Shown: one piece after another, positions 42,220 through 51,199 of the stretch
Layout: the number at the start of each line of letters is the position of its first letter
Numbering within the stretch: the stretch's first letter is position 1
Source of the DNA: Costertonia aggregata
GTDB lineage: Bacteria; Bacteroidota; Bacteroidia; Flavobacteriales; Flavobacteriaceae
Length of the DNA: 64,000 nt
Direction of reading: 5' to 3'
Assembly: GCF_013402795.1 (NCBI RefSeq)
Contig: NZ_CP058595.1
Coordinates: forward strand, 3,450,001 to 3,514,000
Translations under genes and position numbers: made by a program
The notes under the pieces: generated by a model
Told to the model about the DNA's origin: nothing
Seen by the model: the letters and a program-made list of their open reading frames with translations, nothing else
The model's database searches: none

Positions 42220-43878
42220 ATGCTAAAGAACACGATTCTCATACTTGTTTTAATTTTATCCTTAAAAATCTTCTCTCAGAATAAGCGGATAGATTCTGTA
42301 AAAAAAGTCATTGCGCAAACCTTTGATAAGAAGGAGAAAGCAATGTCATACTTAAGGTTAGCCAGCGCAGTAGCTGATAATGATATCGAATCGTATAAGA
42401 AGTACACGGATTCTGCTATGTCTCTTGCAAAAAAATCAAAACTTTTAGAGATCGAGTTAAGAGCGACAATTAATCAGGGTATTTATTTTAAAAATAGAAG
42501 CGACTACCAAAAGTCACTTGCATTATATATAAAAGTGCTTGAAAGGTCAAATGAATTAAATGATAAAAATGAGCTTTTTCTCGTAGCATCCGTAAATCTT
42601 GCTAATCTATATACGAGAATTAAGGAATATAAAAAGGCTATAGAAATAGCAAAGAAATCACTGGATAGTATCAACTCTGATACCGATAGATTCCAAACGA
42701 TAAAAGCCTCACTTTTTAATTCTTTAGGAATCAGTTATTCCAGATTAGAACAGTTTGATAATGCTCTTTTAAGTTACAATAAGGTATATCAAATCTGTAA
42801 AGATATCAAAGCCTTTAATGGAGAAATGACAGCTTTAAATAATATTGCCCTTATTTACCGAAAACAGAAGAATTATGAGAAAGCTATTGGTCTTTGTGAA
42901 AATATCTTACAAAGTATCAAACCCGGAGAGTATCTTCGAACAGAAGCGCTAACTTTACTTAATTCTGGTGTTTGTTACATAGCATTAGGAAATACCGAAA
43001 AAGCTATTGATTATTTAATTAGGTCAAAAGATATCTCTACTAAAAATGGTTTTAGAAAAACACAAATGGATTGCCATTTATATCTGGCGGAAGCCTATGC
43101 TGAAAAGGGGGATTATAAAACATCGTATGAAGAACAAGCAGCATATGATAAATTAAAGGATGATGAAAATAATGAAATTGCGGCTACCTCCAAAGAAGAC
43201 CTAAGACAGGAGTTAGACAAAAAAATAGATGTAAAACAACAAACTATCGACTCGGCTGAAGCTTCTAGGAAAAACATACTCATCATTAGCTTGATATCTA
43301 TATTGCTTTTAACAAGCCTATTATTTTTTCATTTAAAACGAAAAAAACTGTTGAAACTACAAAAAGAACAATTAGTTGTAGAGAATGAGATACTTAATAA
43401 ACACAATACTTCACTTAAAGTAAAACTAAAAACACTGGCAGAAACAAAAGAAACCCAACGCTCACCGATCAAAAGCCCTAGATCTAAAACTACCTACACC
43501 AAGCTTTCCCTTACAAAAGAACAGCATAAAGCCTATATGGATACCATTTTAGATTATATGGAGAAACATAAGCCATATCTTGATTTTGAAATTTCGCAAA
43601 CAAAACTTGCCCAAAACCTCAATATGAGCACCCATCATCTTACTGAGGTGCTTAGTGTTTCGCTTGGTAAGAATTTTTATGACTTTATCAATTTATACCG
43701 GGTAAACGAGGCCAAAATTATCATTGAAAATCTAGAAAATCATGATATAAAAATGCTGGCTATAGCCTATAAAGCTGGTTTTAAAAGTAAAACCAGCTTT
43801 AACCGTGTGTTTAAAAAGCATACTGGGCTAACACCATCAGCCTATAGGGAACAGTTTGTTGAACAAGCTTCGACCTAG
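42220..43878 (+). CDS. Membrane TPR protein with AraC-type DNA-binding domain
   Basis: 552 residues: a signal/anchor helix (about 3-20), tetratricopeptide repeats (about 60-310, e.g. SRLEQFDNALLSYNKVYQIC, ALGNTEKAIDYLIRSKDIS), one membrane helix (about 351-369), a coiled coil, then an AraC HTH_18 domain (about 450-545). That domain has QTKLAQNLNMSTHHLTEVLS and IAYKAGFKSKTSFNRVFKKHTGLTPSAYR. Such sensors are common in Flavobacteriia and join periplasmic sensing to DNA binding. Targets are unknown; the perfect palindrome 58 bp after its stop is one candidate. Confidence 0.88.
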   Translation: MLKNTILILVLILSLKIFSQNKRIDSVKKVIAQTFDKKEKAMSYLRLASAVADNDIESYKKYTDSAMSLAKKSKLLEIELRATINQGIYFKNRSDYQKSLALYIKVLERSNELNDKNELFLVASVNLANLYTRIKEYKKAIEIAKKSLDSINSDTDRFQTIKASLFNSLGISYSRLEQFDNALLSYNKVYQICKDIKAFNGEMTALNNIALIYRKQKNYEKAIGLCENILQSIKPGEYLRTEALTLLNSGVCYIALGNTEKAIDYLIRSKDISTKNGFRKTQMDCHLYLAEAYAEKGDYKTSYEEQAAYDKLKDDENNEIAATSKEDLRQELDKKIDVKQQTIDSAEASRKNILIISLISILLLTSLLFFHLKRKKLLKLQKEQLVVENEILNKHNTSLKVKLKTLAETKETQRSPIKSPRSKTTYTKLSLTKEQHKAYMDTILDYMEKHKPYLDFEISQTKLAQNLNMSTHHLTEVLSVSLGKNFYDFINLYRVNEAKIIIENLENHDIKMLAIAYKAGFKSKTSFNRVFKKHTGLTPSAYREQFVEQAST

Positions 43879-43935
43879 CTCTCACCAAACCTGTAAACTA
43901 ACCTTAGGTAGTCATTCTTCATTTTCAAAAAAACC

Positions 43936-43957
43936 GTACCATCCGTACGGATGGTAC
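43936..43957. promoter_or_regulatory. 22-bp perfect palindrome
   Basis: A perfect palindrome with half-site GTACCATCCGT and its complement ACGGATGGTAC, no spacer. It lies in the 135-bp gap between the AraC gene and a pseudogene, followed by AT-rich, promoter-like sequence. No T-run follows it, so it is not an ordinary terminator; a dimeric regulator's operator is more likely. Confidence 0.6.
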
Positions 43958-44013
43958 AGTTAACCCTTGATTCTTTCCTATTATTGTTCAACTAAAATTA
44001 ATAATAGTATACA

Positions 44014-44872
44014 ATGGAAAAACCTCAAAACATTCACGCAGATGCAGCTGGTATTTGCGTATATGGTGAAAATGACATGGTTGCACTATCTGTTCAATCA
44101 ACCGCAAATGGTGGATATAATCCCTATCGCAGTCAGATTTATTGCTCAAATGAGTTTGAACTTTCTGACGATGCGGGAGTTTTAGATAATCACAAACGCA
44201 TTTATGCTATAGTGGTAGATTAGGACAATACTATATATGTTGCCCATTCCAAAAATCTTTATTGAGCTTTTAGAAGATGGAGAATTTAAAACGTATGTTG
44301 AGCTTGATGTAGAGATAACAAACTTCTATCTACGAAAAGATGACGCACTACTTGTCTCTGGAGTTGACGGCTATGTAGCTCAAATCAAAAACTCACAACT
44401 CATTGAAATGCCACTGAAGCAAAATATAACAGACCATTGCTTATGTACATCGCCAGATGGCACAATGCATGCAGCTTGTGAAAATGAAAAGCTATTCTCT
44501 TATACTAACAATACATGGTTTTCCTTGTTACAAGAGGTAGATGCGGATATCTATTGTGTAGATGCAAATGATGACGAGCAGATTTATTTGGGAGGTTCAA
44601 AAGGATTTTGTGCTGTTTTACAAGGCAAAATGCCAAGGTTTAAATTACCCGAGGATAGTGCTTTTCATTTTACGGTCGCTTTTCAAGGGCAACGATATTT
44701 TGGCGCTGGCTACAATGGTATAGATGTATTAAAAAAAGATATGGTCGTCCCTTTTAAATACCGTGCATTCGCTTTTCGTACATCTGCTAATGATAACCAA
44801 ATGTTGACCTCTGGTATACGCTATGTCAGTAAGTTTGATGGAAATGGTTGGCTTCAAATTACTTTTAATTAG
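44014..44872 (+). pseudogene. Broken beta-propeller-like gene
   Basis: Two adjoining frames belong together. The first (44014-44223, MEKPQNIHADAAGICVYGEND to YAIVVD) ends at a TAG, but its frame continues readable (DNTIYVAHSKNLY). A shift to the second frame near 44270 then carries the remaining 200 residues (LLEDGEFKTYVELDVEITNF to GNGWLQITFN). The whole has repeating DG-turn/strand units like a propeller. At least one nonsense codon and one frameshift separate the parts. The second part alone could be translated from 44237, so partial function cannot be excluded. Confidence 0.65.
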
Positions 44873-44916
44873 AATTATCACTAAGCTTATTATTTAAATT
44901 AAAAATATAAAACAAA

Positions 44917-45351
44917 ATGACACACGAAGAATTATCAAAAATCGCAAACCCGAAAAAAGTTACATTAGAGAAAATTAAAGCCTATCAAAAGGAAAAAAAC
45001 ATCACTTTTACCGCAGAGTATATTGAGTTTTTATAAGAACATAACGGGATATTGGAGTTTCCAGAATGGTACGAATCACAAAATGGAGAAGGAATGGCAG
45101 TAGATGCTCTATATTCATTAAATGACAGATATGATGTATGGGAAGGAAAAGAAGAAGACCGTTATGAATTTGAATATTATATCATTGGAATAATATCAAC
45201 AGGAGATCATATCATTCAAATCAGTGAAAAAGGAGAACACTACGGTAAAATAATGTTCTGGAATCACAAAATCGCTTTTTACAGTGATTCTATTGAAGAA
45301 ATGCTGGAAATAGATAAAAACCTGCCAAAGAAGAACACCTATCTTTATTGA
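44917..45351 (+). pseudogene. SMI1/KNR4 (SUKH)-like gene with in-frame TAA
   Basis: The frame starts at 44917 (MTHEELSKIANPKKVTLEKI), reaches YIEFL and meets TAA at 45034-45036. It then continues in the same frame with EHNGILEFPEWY up to 45349-45351. This is a SUKH/SMI1-KNR4-type fold (FL-hit-HNG motif, then YEFEYYIIGII and KIMFWNHKIAFYSDSIEEML). One base change (for example AAA or CAA to TAA) explains the break. SUKH proteins are among the commonest immunity proteins of polymorphic toxins, but here the product is interrupted after 39 residues. Confidence 0.7.
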
Positions 45352-45536
45352 TGAAAATAACTGATGAATCAGAAGCAGCTGCGGGAGATGATGAATCTGA
45401 TGCTATTTGGTCTCCTTGGGAATATGGAGTTCCAGATTTAAAAACATTTCTGGCAGAGATTAAAAAAGATAAATATCTGTATATAAAAAATAACATACTA
45501 ACAACTACAAATCTTATAGATTTTAAAAAAACTTAA
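45351..45536 (+). CDS. Small acidic hypothetical protein
   Basis: A 61-codon frame whose ATG overlaps the stop of the preceding frame (TGATG). It is acidic at the start (DESEAAAGDDESD) and basic at the end. There is no recognised motif. It may be a real small gene or the shifted C-terminal end of the broken SUKH gene before it; I cannot decide. Confidence 0.3.
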   Translation: MKITDESEAAAGDDESDAIWSPWEYGVPDLKTFLAEIKKDKYLYIKNNILTTTNLIDFKKT

Positions 45537-45540
45537 AAAG

Positions 45541-46317
45541 ATGAAAATAAAAAAATTTAAAAGCATCGCAGAACTTTTTGAGATGGCACCACAGGTAAAA
45601 CCTTTTTTAGTAAAAGAAGTATATGAGTTTGCCCTAGGAGGTGACCTTGATTATGATGAGTGGTTAAACACACCATTTGAGGGAAGTTTAGTCCTGGGTG
45701 ATGTAACGACCGAAGGAACCATTATAGATATCTATAAGCAAATAGATCAGGAAGGTTTTAATCCCGACAATATCATTTTTTCAGGGAACTTAGAGGTAGG
45801 GACAGTGACATTAGTAGATGATATTCAAAAAATATTTGTCTGTGGGGATTTTATAACACAAGTACTTAGTAACATCTGTGGCTGGTTTTATGTACAAGGT
45901 GATACAACCATCCAAACAATGTTGCATTTTGATAGCGATGACAATGGGTTCACAAAATTGAAATTAAAAAATGAAGTCCCTATAATAATCACAACAGCTA
46001 ACTTTTTTGATATTAATCTTAAAGCTAAGTGTTTTATTGATGCTTCATATCAAAAAAACCCTGCTACTGATACGGGTGTAAATAAACACACCGAAATAAT
46101 AAATTCAAAGTTTGAAAATATAGAGAATACCACATTCTTCACTCCTAAAGAGTATGTAGATAGTGTTTTTTCTAATTTCCCGGAAGAAACCAAATCCCAA
46201 GCGTACGATATTGATTATTTAGTAAAAGTTCACACGCATTATCTATTTGAAAATCAAATGCCAACCATACTTGCTAAGGTAGAAGAAGTAATTAAGTCCA
46301 AACGAGATAACAATTAA
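45541..46317 (+). CDS. Beta-helix (bactofilin-like) cytosolic protein
   Basis: A 258-residue protein without signal peptide. The middle (about 45-165) shows repeated short strands with Gly-Asp turns (GSLVLGDVTTEGTI, FSGNLEVGTVTLVDD, IFVCGDFITQVL, WFYVQGDTTIQTM), like a right-handed beta-helix. The C-terminal third is helical. It is the intact relative of the decayed frame at 46.7-47.4 kb, and both follow a SUKH-like gene, so SUKH plus beta-helix looks like a duplicated two-gene unit. Function unknown; an immunity or effector-binding role is only suggested by the partner. Confidence 0.65.
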   Translation: MKIKKFKSIAELFEMAPQVKPFLVKEVYEFALGGDLDYDEWLNTPFEGSLVLGDVTTEGTIIDIYKQIDQEGFNPDNIIFSGNLEVGTVTLVDDIQKIFVCGDFITQVLSNICGWFYVQGDTTIQTMLHFDSDDNGFTKLKLKNEVPIIITTANFFDINLKAKCFIDASYQKNPATDTGVNKHTEIINSKFENIENTTFFTPKEYVDSVFSNFPEETKSQAYDIDYLVKVHTHYLFENQMPTILAKVEEVIKSKRDNN

Positions 46318-46376
46318 GATATCTTATTGTTTGATTTTGATATTTTTATGAAAAAAATGTCGCTAAAAAAATGAAA

Positions 46377-46700
46377 ATGATACCAAGAGAACTTGCAAAA
46401 TCTGCAACCCCAAAAAAAGTAACCCTCGAAGAAATTAAAGCGTATGAGAAAAAGGGGAAACTTCAATTTACCTAAGACCATATTGATTTTTTATTAAAAT
46501 ATAATGGATTCAATCTAGAGGAAGAGTGCTTGTCAAGCTGTTTATATGATTAAGAAGAAATCCATTCCGATTACCCAGACCTAGGTGAGTGTGATGCCTA
46601 TAAATTTAAACACAATATTATAGGAACTTGGAACCAATCCGAAGAGATTATTCAATTCACCTGATTATTGAAATAAGGAGAAACTAATAGAAATAGTAGA
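46377..46700 (+). pseudogene. Second SMI1/KNR4-like gene, heavily decayed
   Basis: The frame from 46377 (MIPRELAKSATPKKVTLEEIKAY) parallels the start of the SUKH-like gene at 44917 but carries TAA after LQFT, TAA after CLYD, TGA after IIQFT and another TAA four codons later. Between the stops the frame remains readable (DHIDFLLKYNGF, YKFKHNIIGTWN). Several independent nonsense codons make it a clear pseudogene. Confidence 0.8.
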
Positions 46701-46709
46701 AAACAAAAT

Positions 46710-47440
46710 CACTTAAGGTTTTCTGATTTTCTTGATGAAGATGATTTAGAAGAATGGGGGGGATATCAAGAGCAATATAAGGCAACTGTTTTTTGTCATC
46801 ATGAAGGTGATTTAAAAGTCGATGGAAAGTTTATATCTTTTTGTGCCATTTTTGTCATTGAGGGAGATTTACATGTTTCTGGTAATATTAATACACACTC
46901 AAATGCTTTGATGAAAACTTTCTCTTTGTAACAGGAAATGTCTAATGTAAAAACTTTAGCATCATAAGAGATTTAATAACAATAATTGGTGGTGATTTAA
47001 TCGTAGAAGAAACACTTTTAGCCTTTAATATGGATATACATTTAGAAATATATGGTAATATAATGGCTAAATACACCATATCTGGCTACACCATTTGGCT
47101 TTCTTTTTAACGGAAACCTAACCTGTGATACACTTTTTGACTATATGATGAAAAAGACATCAGACAGCGAAAAATATGTGGTAACAGCATATGGAAAAAA
47201 ACAACTGGTAAAGAGAGCAAAGGCATCACCAAAAAAGAAAATGGAAGAAGACACCTTGAAAAAGATAGAACCAGAAGACATCTATGCGATGAATATTTTT
47301 ATCAATGAGGTGTTTGAAAAAGATGAATATAACGACTCGGACCAGTTGGTGCTTTCTGAAGAAACGGTCTCTCAATACCTTATGACAGATAACGCAATTT
47401 TGAAATCCAAATGCTTTAAATATAGGCTAGCTAAATCTAA
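46710..47440 (+). pseudogene. Second beta-helix gene, decayed
   Basis: Readable pieces in two or more frames follow the pattern of the intact gene at 45541: ATVFCHHEGDLKVDGKF, IFVIEGDLHVSGNI, a shifted LFVTGNV, IIGGDLIVEETLLAF, LEIYGNIMAKYTI and FLFNGNLTCDTLFDY. TAA codons and frameshifts separate them. The tail (MMKKTSDSEKYVVTAYGKK to YLMTDNAILK) is open from 47145 and resembles a C-terminal helical region. Together they are the remains of a longer relative of the 258-residue protein. Confidence 0.7.
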
Positions 47441-47450
47441 AAATATAACT

Positions 47451-47831
47451 ATGGACACATCTCTAATCATTGCAATAATCCTTGGAGTAGCAAATGTCTT
47501 TCTTTTGTACCTGGTGGTCTACAAAATTCACAGTAAAACGGAGAAAATAAATCCAGTGGTAGGATTAGTTGTTTTCTATGTTTTATTTTTTATTGTACCT
47601 GAATATTTACATTCTATAATGCCACAAGCTTGGTTGATACAAAAATATGAGAATCCCTTTTTTAATAGTGCTGAAAAGATGCAATCTATACAATTTCTAT
47701 TTTCATTTCTAAAAATTAATACCAAAATGCTGAGTGCCTTTGATGTTTTTAGGATGGTAACATTTACGGGCATTATTATTTATTTTTTAAAAACGTTTCT
47801 TTTTAATAAATTCTTTTGGAAATCACCATAA
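47451..47831 (+). CDS. Small membrane protein of unknown function
   Basis: Starting at the ATG at 47451, 126 residues with three or four hydrophobic helices (LIIAIILGVANVFLLYLVVY; VVGLVVFYVLFFIVPEYL; VTFTGIIIYFLKTFLF). The frame is also open upstream to 47145, but that part reads as the tail of the decayed beta-helix gene, so I place the start here. No family recognised. It may itself be a remnant. Confidence 0.45.
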   Translation: MDTSLIIAIILGVANVFLLYLVVYKIHSKTEKINPVVGLVVFYVLFFIVPEYLHSIMPQAWLIQKYENPFFNSAEKMQSIQFLFSFLKINTKMLSAFDVFRMVTFTGIIIYFLKTFLFNKFFWKSP

Positions 47832-48062
47832 ATAGGTAATTATTTTACTAAAAAATAAGAGGAAAAGTGGACGCAACATAGTTTTTGGGTATTAATGTTC
47901 CAGCAATGTTGTAAAAATTTACGACATCAAAATAAATTTAAGTATCTAATATACATTTGATTACGAGTGCCTGGTGGACCTTTTAAAAAAGTTACAACGT
48001 CCACCGAATTGTCCTCTTTTTAACTGATATTACTTGATGTCTAATGAAATCATATAAAATGA

Positions 48063-48095
48063 AAAACCCTGTAAATCAATTATTTACAGGGTTTT
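48063..48095 (-). terminator. Terminator downstream of tRNA-Ser
   Basis: A perfect 14-bp stem (48063-48076 with 48082-48095, AAAACCCTGTAAAT and complement) with a 5-nt loop. It lies 25 bp beyond the 3' end of the minus-strand tRNA-Ser and has T-rich flanks on that strand. It likely ends the tRNA transcript. Confidence 0.8.
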
Positions 48096-48112
48096 GTTGC
48101 CTTTTGTAGGAC

Positions 48113-48130
48113 TTTTCGCGGAGAAAGAGG
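48113..48130. repeat. Right copy of the tRNA-Ser 3'-end direct repeat (possible att site)
   Basis: It covers the last 11 nt of the tRNA gene plus 7 flanking bases and matches 4132-4149 at 17 of 18 positions in the same orientation. The tRNA's 3' end faces the accessory region, as expected if an element had inserted there and kept the tRNA intact. Confidence 0.45.
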
Positions 48131-48203
48131 GATTCGAACCCCCGGAGGTGTGACCCTCAACAGTTTTCAAGACTGCCGCATTCGACCACTCTGCCATTTC
48201 TCC
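48120..48203 (-). tRNA. tRNA-Ser (anticodon UGA)
   Basis: 84 nt on the minus strand. The acceptor stem GGAGAAA pairs with TTTCTCC (7 bp), the anticodon loop is CTTGAAA (anticodon TGA) and the T-loop is GGTTCGAATCC. A long variable arm (TTGAGGGTCACACCTC) is typical of serine tRNAs. CCA is not encoded. The gene marks the right-hand edge of the accessory region. Confidence 0.97.
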
Positions 48204-48374
48204 AGTGTCTTTTGCGTTTGCCGGTCCAACGGGTTAACCCATCAAAACAATATGACTGGCATTGCATTAGCGGGTGCAAATATAACAAGGTTTTTCGTTT
48301 TCGTAAAAGCTTTTCTGTTTTTTTATTTTCCGTTATTTCAGGTATTATTTCTTTGAAGACCCTATTTTTGCCCT

Positions 48375-49130
48375 ATGAACGAGTGGTACCATTACGTACT
48401 CTTAATAGCGACCGGGTTTGCGGTAGGTTTTATCAATACCGTTGCCGGTGGCGGGTCCCTTCTTTCGCTGCCTGTACTTATTTTTCTGGGCTTGCCGCCC
48501 AGTGTTGCCAATGGTACCAATCGGGTAGCCATAGTGGTACAGACAACTTTGGCCACCGCAGGTTTTAAAAGCAAGGGAGTATCTACATTTCCTTTTAATT
48601 TATATTTGGGCATCTCGGCCTTTTTTGGTGCCATAATCGGTGCCTACATAGCCGTTGACATCAAAGGCGAGACCTTCAACAGAATTTTGGCCATTGTGAT
48701 GATAGCCGTTGTTTTGATTATCATTTTTAAGCCCAAGATACGTTTGGAACATTTTCAGGAAAGGTTAACGGGAAAATACCTTTGGCTGGGAATCGCAACT
48801 TTTTTCTTTTTTGGCATTTATGGGGGATTCATCAATGCCGGACTCGGGTTTTTAATGATTCTCTTTTTGCACTATATCAATAAAATGACCTTGGTACGGG
48901 CCAATGCCACAAAGGTGGCCGTAGTGCTTATCTATATGCTGGCGGCGCTAGCGGTGTTTGTTTTTAATGATAAGGTCAACTGGAAAATAGGGTTTATATT
49001 GGCCATCGGCAATGGTTCGGGCGCATGGTTGGCCAGTAGGGTATCCGTAAAAAGAGGTGACGGATTCATCAAAACGTTTTTAGTGGTAATGGTCGTTGCC
49101 ATGGCAATAAAATTGTGGTTCTTTAACTAA
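48375..49130 (+). CDS. TauE/SafE (TSUP) family membrane permease
   Basis: 251 residues with seven or eight membrane helices. The two TSUP signature segments are FINTVAGGGSLLSLPVLIFLGLPPSVANGTNRVA and the second-half GIYGGFINAGLGFLMILFL with RANATKVAVV. The family exports or imports sulfite, sulfoacetate or related anions; the substrate cannot be inferred here. It starts the normal chromosomal gene set to the right of tRNA-Ser and is 7 bp from the nitroreductase gene. Confidence 0.88.
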   Translation: MNEWYHYVLLIATGFAVGFINTVAGGGSLLSLPVLIFLGLPPSVANGTNRVAIVVQTTLATAGFKSKGVSTFPFNLYLGISAFFGAIIGAYIAVDIKGETFNRILAIVMIAVVLIIIFKPKIRLEHFQERLTGKYLWLGIATFFFFGIYGGFINAGLGFLMILFLHYINKMTLVRANATKVAVVLIYMLAALAVFVFNDKVNWKIGFILAIGNGSGAWLASRVSVKRGDGFIKTFLVVMVVAMAIKLWFFN

Positions 49131-49137
49131 ACTGCGT

Positions 49138-49779
49138 ATGAAAAGTAAAACTATTATAGAAAATCTTGAATGGCGTTATGCCGTAAAAAAGTTTGATGTG
49201 GAGCGTAAACTACCCCAAGAAAAGTTAAATACGCTCAAGACTGCTTTTAACTTAACAGCTACTTCCTATGGGTTGCAGCCCATATCCATGGTAGTTTTGG
49301 AAAATAGAAGTATACAGGAAAAATTGGTTGCATCTTCTTTTGGGCAAAAACAGGTTGCACAGGCATCGCATGTGTTGGTCATCTGTATCAATACTACTAT
49401 TGATGCCCAGTATATTTCCGGTTACTTTGACAAGGTTCGGCAAATTAGGGGTACAAGTGAAACCATTTTGAATCCCTTCAAAAATGATTTGATACGCAAT
49501 TTTTCGAAAAAGAACCAAGCTGATATCATGCAATGGGCTACGAATCAGGCCTATTTGGCTTTGGGAAATCTATTGACGGTCTGTGCTGTTGAAAAAATAG
49601 ATTCGTGCCCCATGGAAGGTTTTGTGCCTTCTGCCTATGACGAAATCCTAAAATTGGATGAAAAGGGATTGTCCTCTGTTTTGGTGTTGCCCATAGGTTA
49701 CCGGGCAGAAGATGATATATTTTCCGATTTTAAGAAAGTGAGAAAAAATATTGAGGATAGTGTGATAGAAATATCTTAG
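49138..49779 (+). CDS. NAD(P)H-dependent nitroreductase-family oxidoreductase
   Basis: 213 residues, NfsB/dihydropteridine-reductase type FMN enzyme. The N-terminus has the WRYAVKKFD FMN-binding motif, followed by LTATSYGLQPISMVV, the NQAYLALGNLL helix and the late CPMEGFVPSAYDEIL and VLPIGYRAEDD segments. Likely reduces quinones, nitro compounds or flavin-like substrates; the true substrate is not inferable. It probably shares a transcript with the upstream permease. Confidence 0.9.
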   Translation: MKSKTIIENLEWRYAVKKFDVERKLPQEKLNTLKTAFNLTATSYGLQPISMVVLENRSIQEKLVASSFGQKQVAQASHVLVICINTTIDAQYISGYFDKVRQIRGTSETILNPFKNDLIRNFSKKNQADIMQWATNQAYLALGNLLTVCAVEKIDSCPMEGFVPSAYDEILKLDEKGLSSVLVLPIGYRAEDDIFSDFKKVRKNIEDSVIEIS

Positions 49780-50000
49780 TCCGTAAGCGATGCAAATAAG
49801 AATATATCGTGTATTTTGAAGAATACAGTACCGATTTATCAGTTTGAGTGATTTTAAATAATGAAAAATCATATCGAGAACAATTTTTTGGGTTAAAAAT
49901 GGTATTCTTGATATGAATTGCACTCCATTGTAATCATAAAATTCTTTTAATTTGAACGAATTTTTATAGAAAGGAACAACGCGTAAAACAAGAACATAAA

Positions 50001-51194
50001 ATGCCAGGATTTGAACTTTTTGGGGATAAGGAAAGAGCACAGGTAAACGAAGTATTGGATACAGGTGTATTGATGCGGTATGGTTTTGATGGTATGCGTA
50101 AAGGACGCTGGAAAGCCAAGGAACTTGAAAATGCATTAGAAGAACGCTTTAGTGTAAAGCACGCACAACTCGTATCGAGTGGTACGGCCGCTTTGACCGT
50201 AGCTTTGGCCAGTGCGGGAATTGGAGCAGGGGACGAGGTCATAATGCCTACGTTTACCTTTGTGGCCAGTTTTGAGTCCATTTTGGCTATTGGGGCGATT
50301 CCTGTTCTGGTTGATGTGGACGATACTTTGACCTTACATCCGGCAGCTGTGGAAAAAGCCATTACCAATAGGACCAAAGTTGTGATGCCCGTTCATATGT
50401 GCGGTTCCATGGCAGATTTGGGTGTACTCAAAACCATATGCAAAAAGCATGGTTTATTACTGTTAGAAGATGCCTGCCAGGCCATTGGCGGAACTTATCA
50501 GGGCAAACCGCTGGGAAGCATAGGCGATTTAGGCTGTTTTTCGTTTGATTATGTAAAAACGATTACATGCGGTGAAGGCGGTGCGGTCATTACCAATACT
50601 TCGGAATACCATACCCATGCTGATCATTATTCCGATCATGGGCATGACCACATAGGTACGGATAGGGGAGCGGAAAAACATCCGTTTTTAGGGTATAACT
50701 ATAGAATATCCGAACTTAACGCAGCAGTTGGTTTGGCACAAATAGAAAGATTAGATGATTTTTTGGCCATTCAAAAGAAAAACTACTCAATACTGCGTAC
50801 CGCTTTGGAAACTATTCCAGAGGTAACTTTTAGGCGTGTCCCCGAGGGTGGGGAAGAGAGTTATGCTTTTCTCAATTTTTTTCTACCGGATGCGAAAACG
50901 GCCAAAAAAGTACACTCGACCTTAGGAAAAGAGGGTGTGGATGCTTGCTTTTATTGGTTTGACAATAACTGGCACTATTACAAAAAGTGGGACCATTTAA
51001 CCAATTTGACATCATTGGGAAACATGCCTTTGGAGGTTAAAAGACAGTTGCCCGATTATCGTGAATCCGATTTTTCCTTATCCGACCATTGGATCGGGAG
51101 AACCATATCCTGTTTGATAAAATTGGGTTGGTCCGATGACGAGGTTAATGACAGGGCCCAGCAAATGCGAAGGGTTATCATCTCGGCATTATAA
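50001..51194 (+). CDS. DegT/DnrJ/EryC1/StrS-family PLP aminotransferase
   Basis: 397 residues of the sugar-aminotransferase fold. Recognisable are VSSGTAALTVALASAG, DEVIMPTFTFVAS, LLEDACQAIGG, and the PLP-lysine segment SFDYVKTITCGEGG with Lys186. Such enzymes aminate keto-sugars for surface polysaccharides or antibiotics. There are no polysaccharide genes next to it; 220 bp upstream is non-coding and the following gene is convergent, so it seems to be a single-gene unit. Substrate unknown. Confidence 0.88.
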   Translation: MPGFELFGDKERAQVNEVLDTGVLMRYGFDGMRKGRWKAKELENALEERFSVKHAQLVSSGTAALTVALASAGIGAGDEVIMPTFTFVASFESILAIGAIPVLVDVDDTLTLHPAAVEKAITNRTKVVMPVHMCGSMADLGVLKTICKKHGLLLLEDACQAIGGTYQGKPLGSIGDLGCFSFDYVKTITCGEGGAVITNTSEYHTHADHYSDHGHDHIGTDRGAEKHPFLGYNYRISELNAAVGLAQIERLDDFLAIQKKNYSILRTALETIPEVTFRRVPEGGEESYAFLNFFLPDAKTAKKVHSTLGKEGVDACFYWFDNNWHYYKKWDHLTNLTSLGNMPLEVKRQLPDYRESDFSLSDHWIGRTISCLIKLGWSDDEVNDRAQQMRRVIISAL

Positions 51195-51199
51195 TTTTA

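Noticed and set aside
45034-45036. Programmed stop-codon readthrough or recoding of TAA in the SUKH-like gene
   Set aside because: Neighbouring intact genes use TAA as a normal stop, no stimulatory hairpin was seen, and the sister copy has several more stops; decay is simpler.
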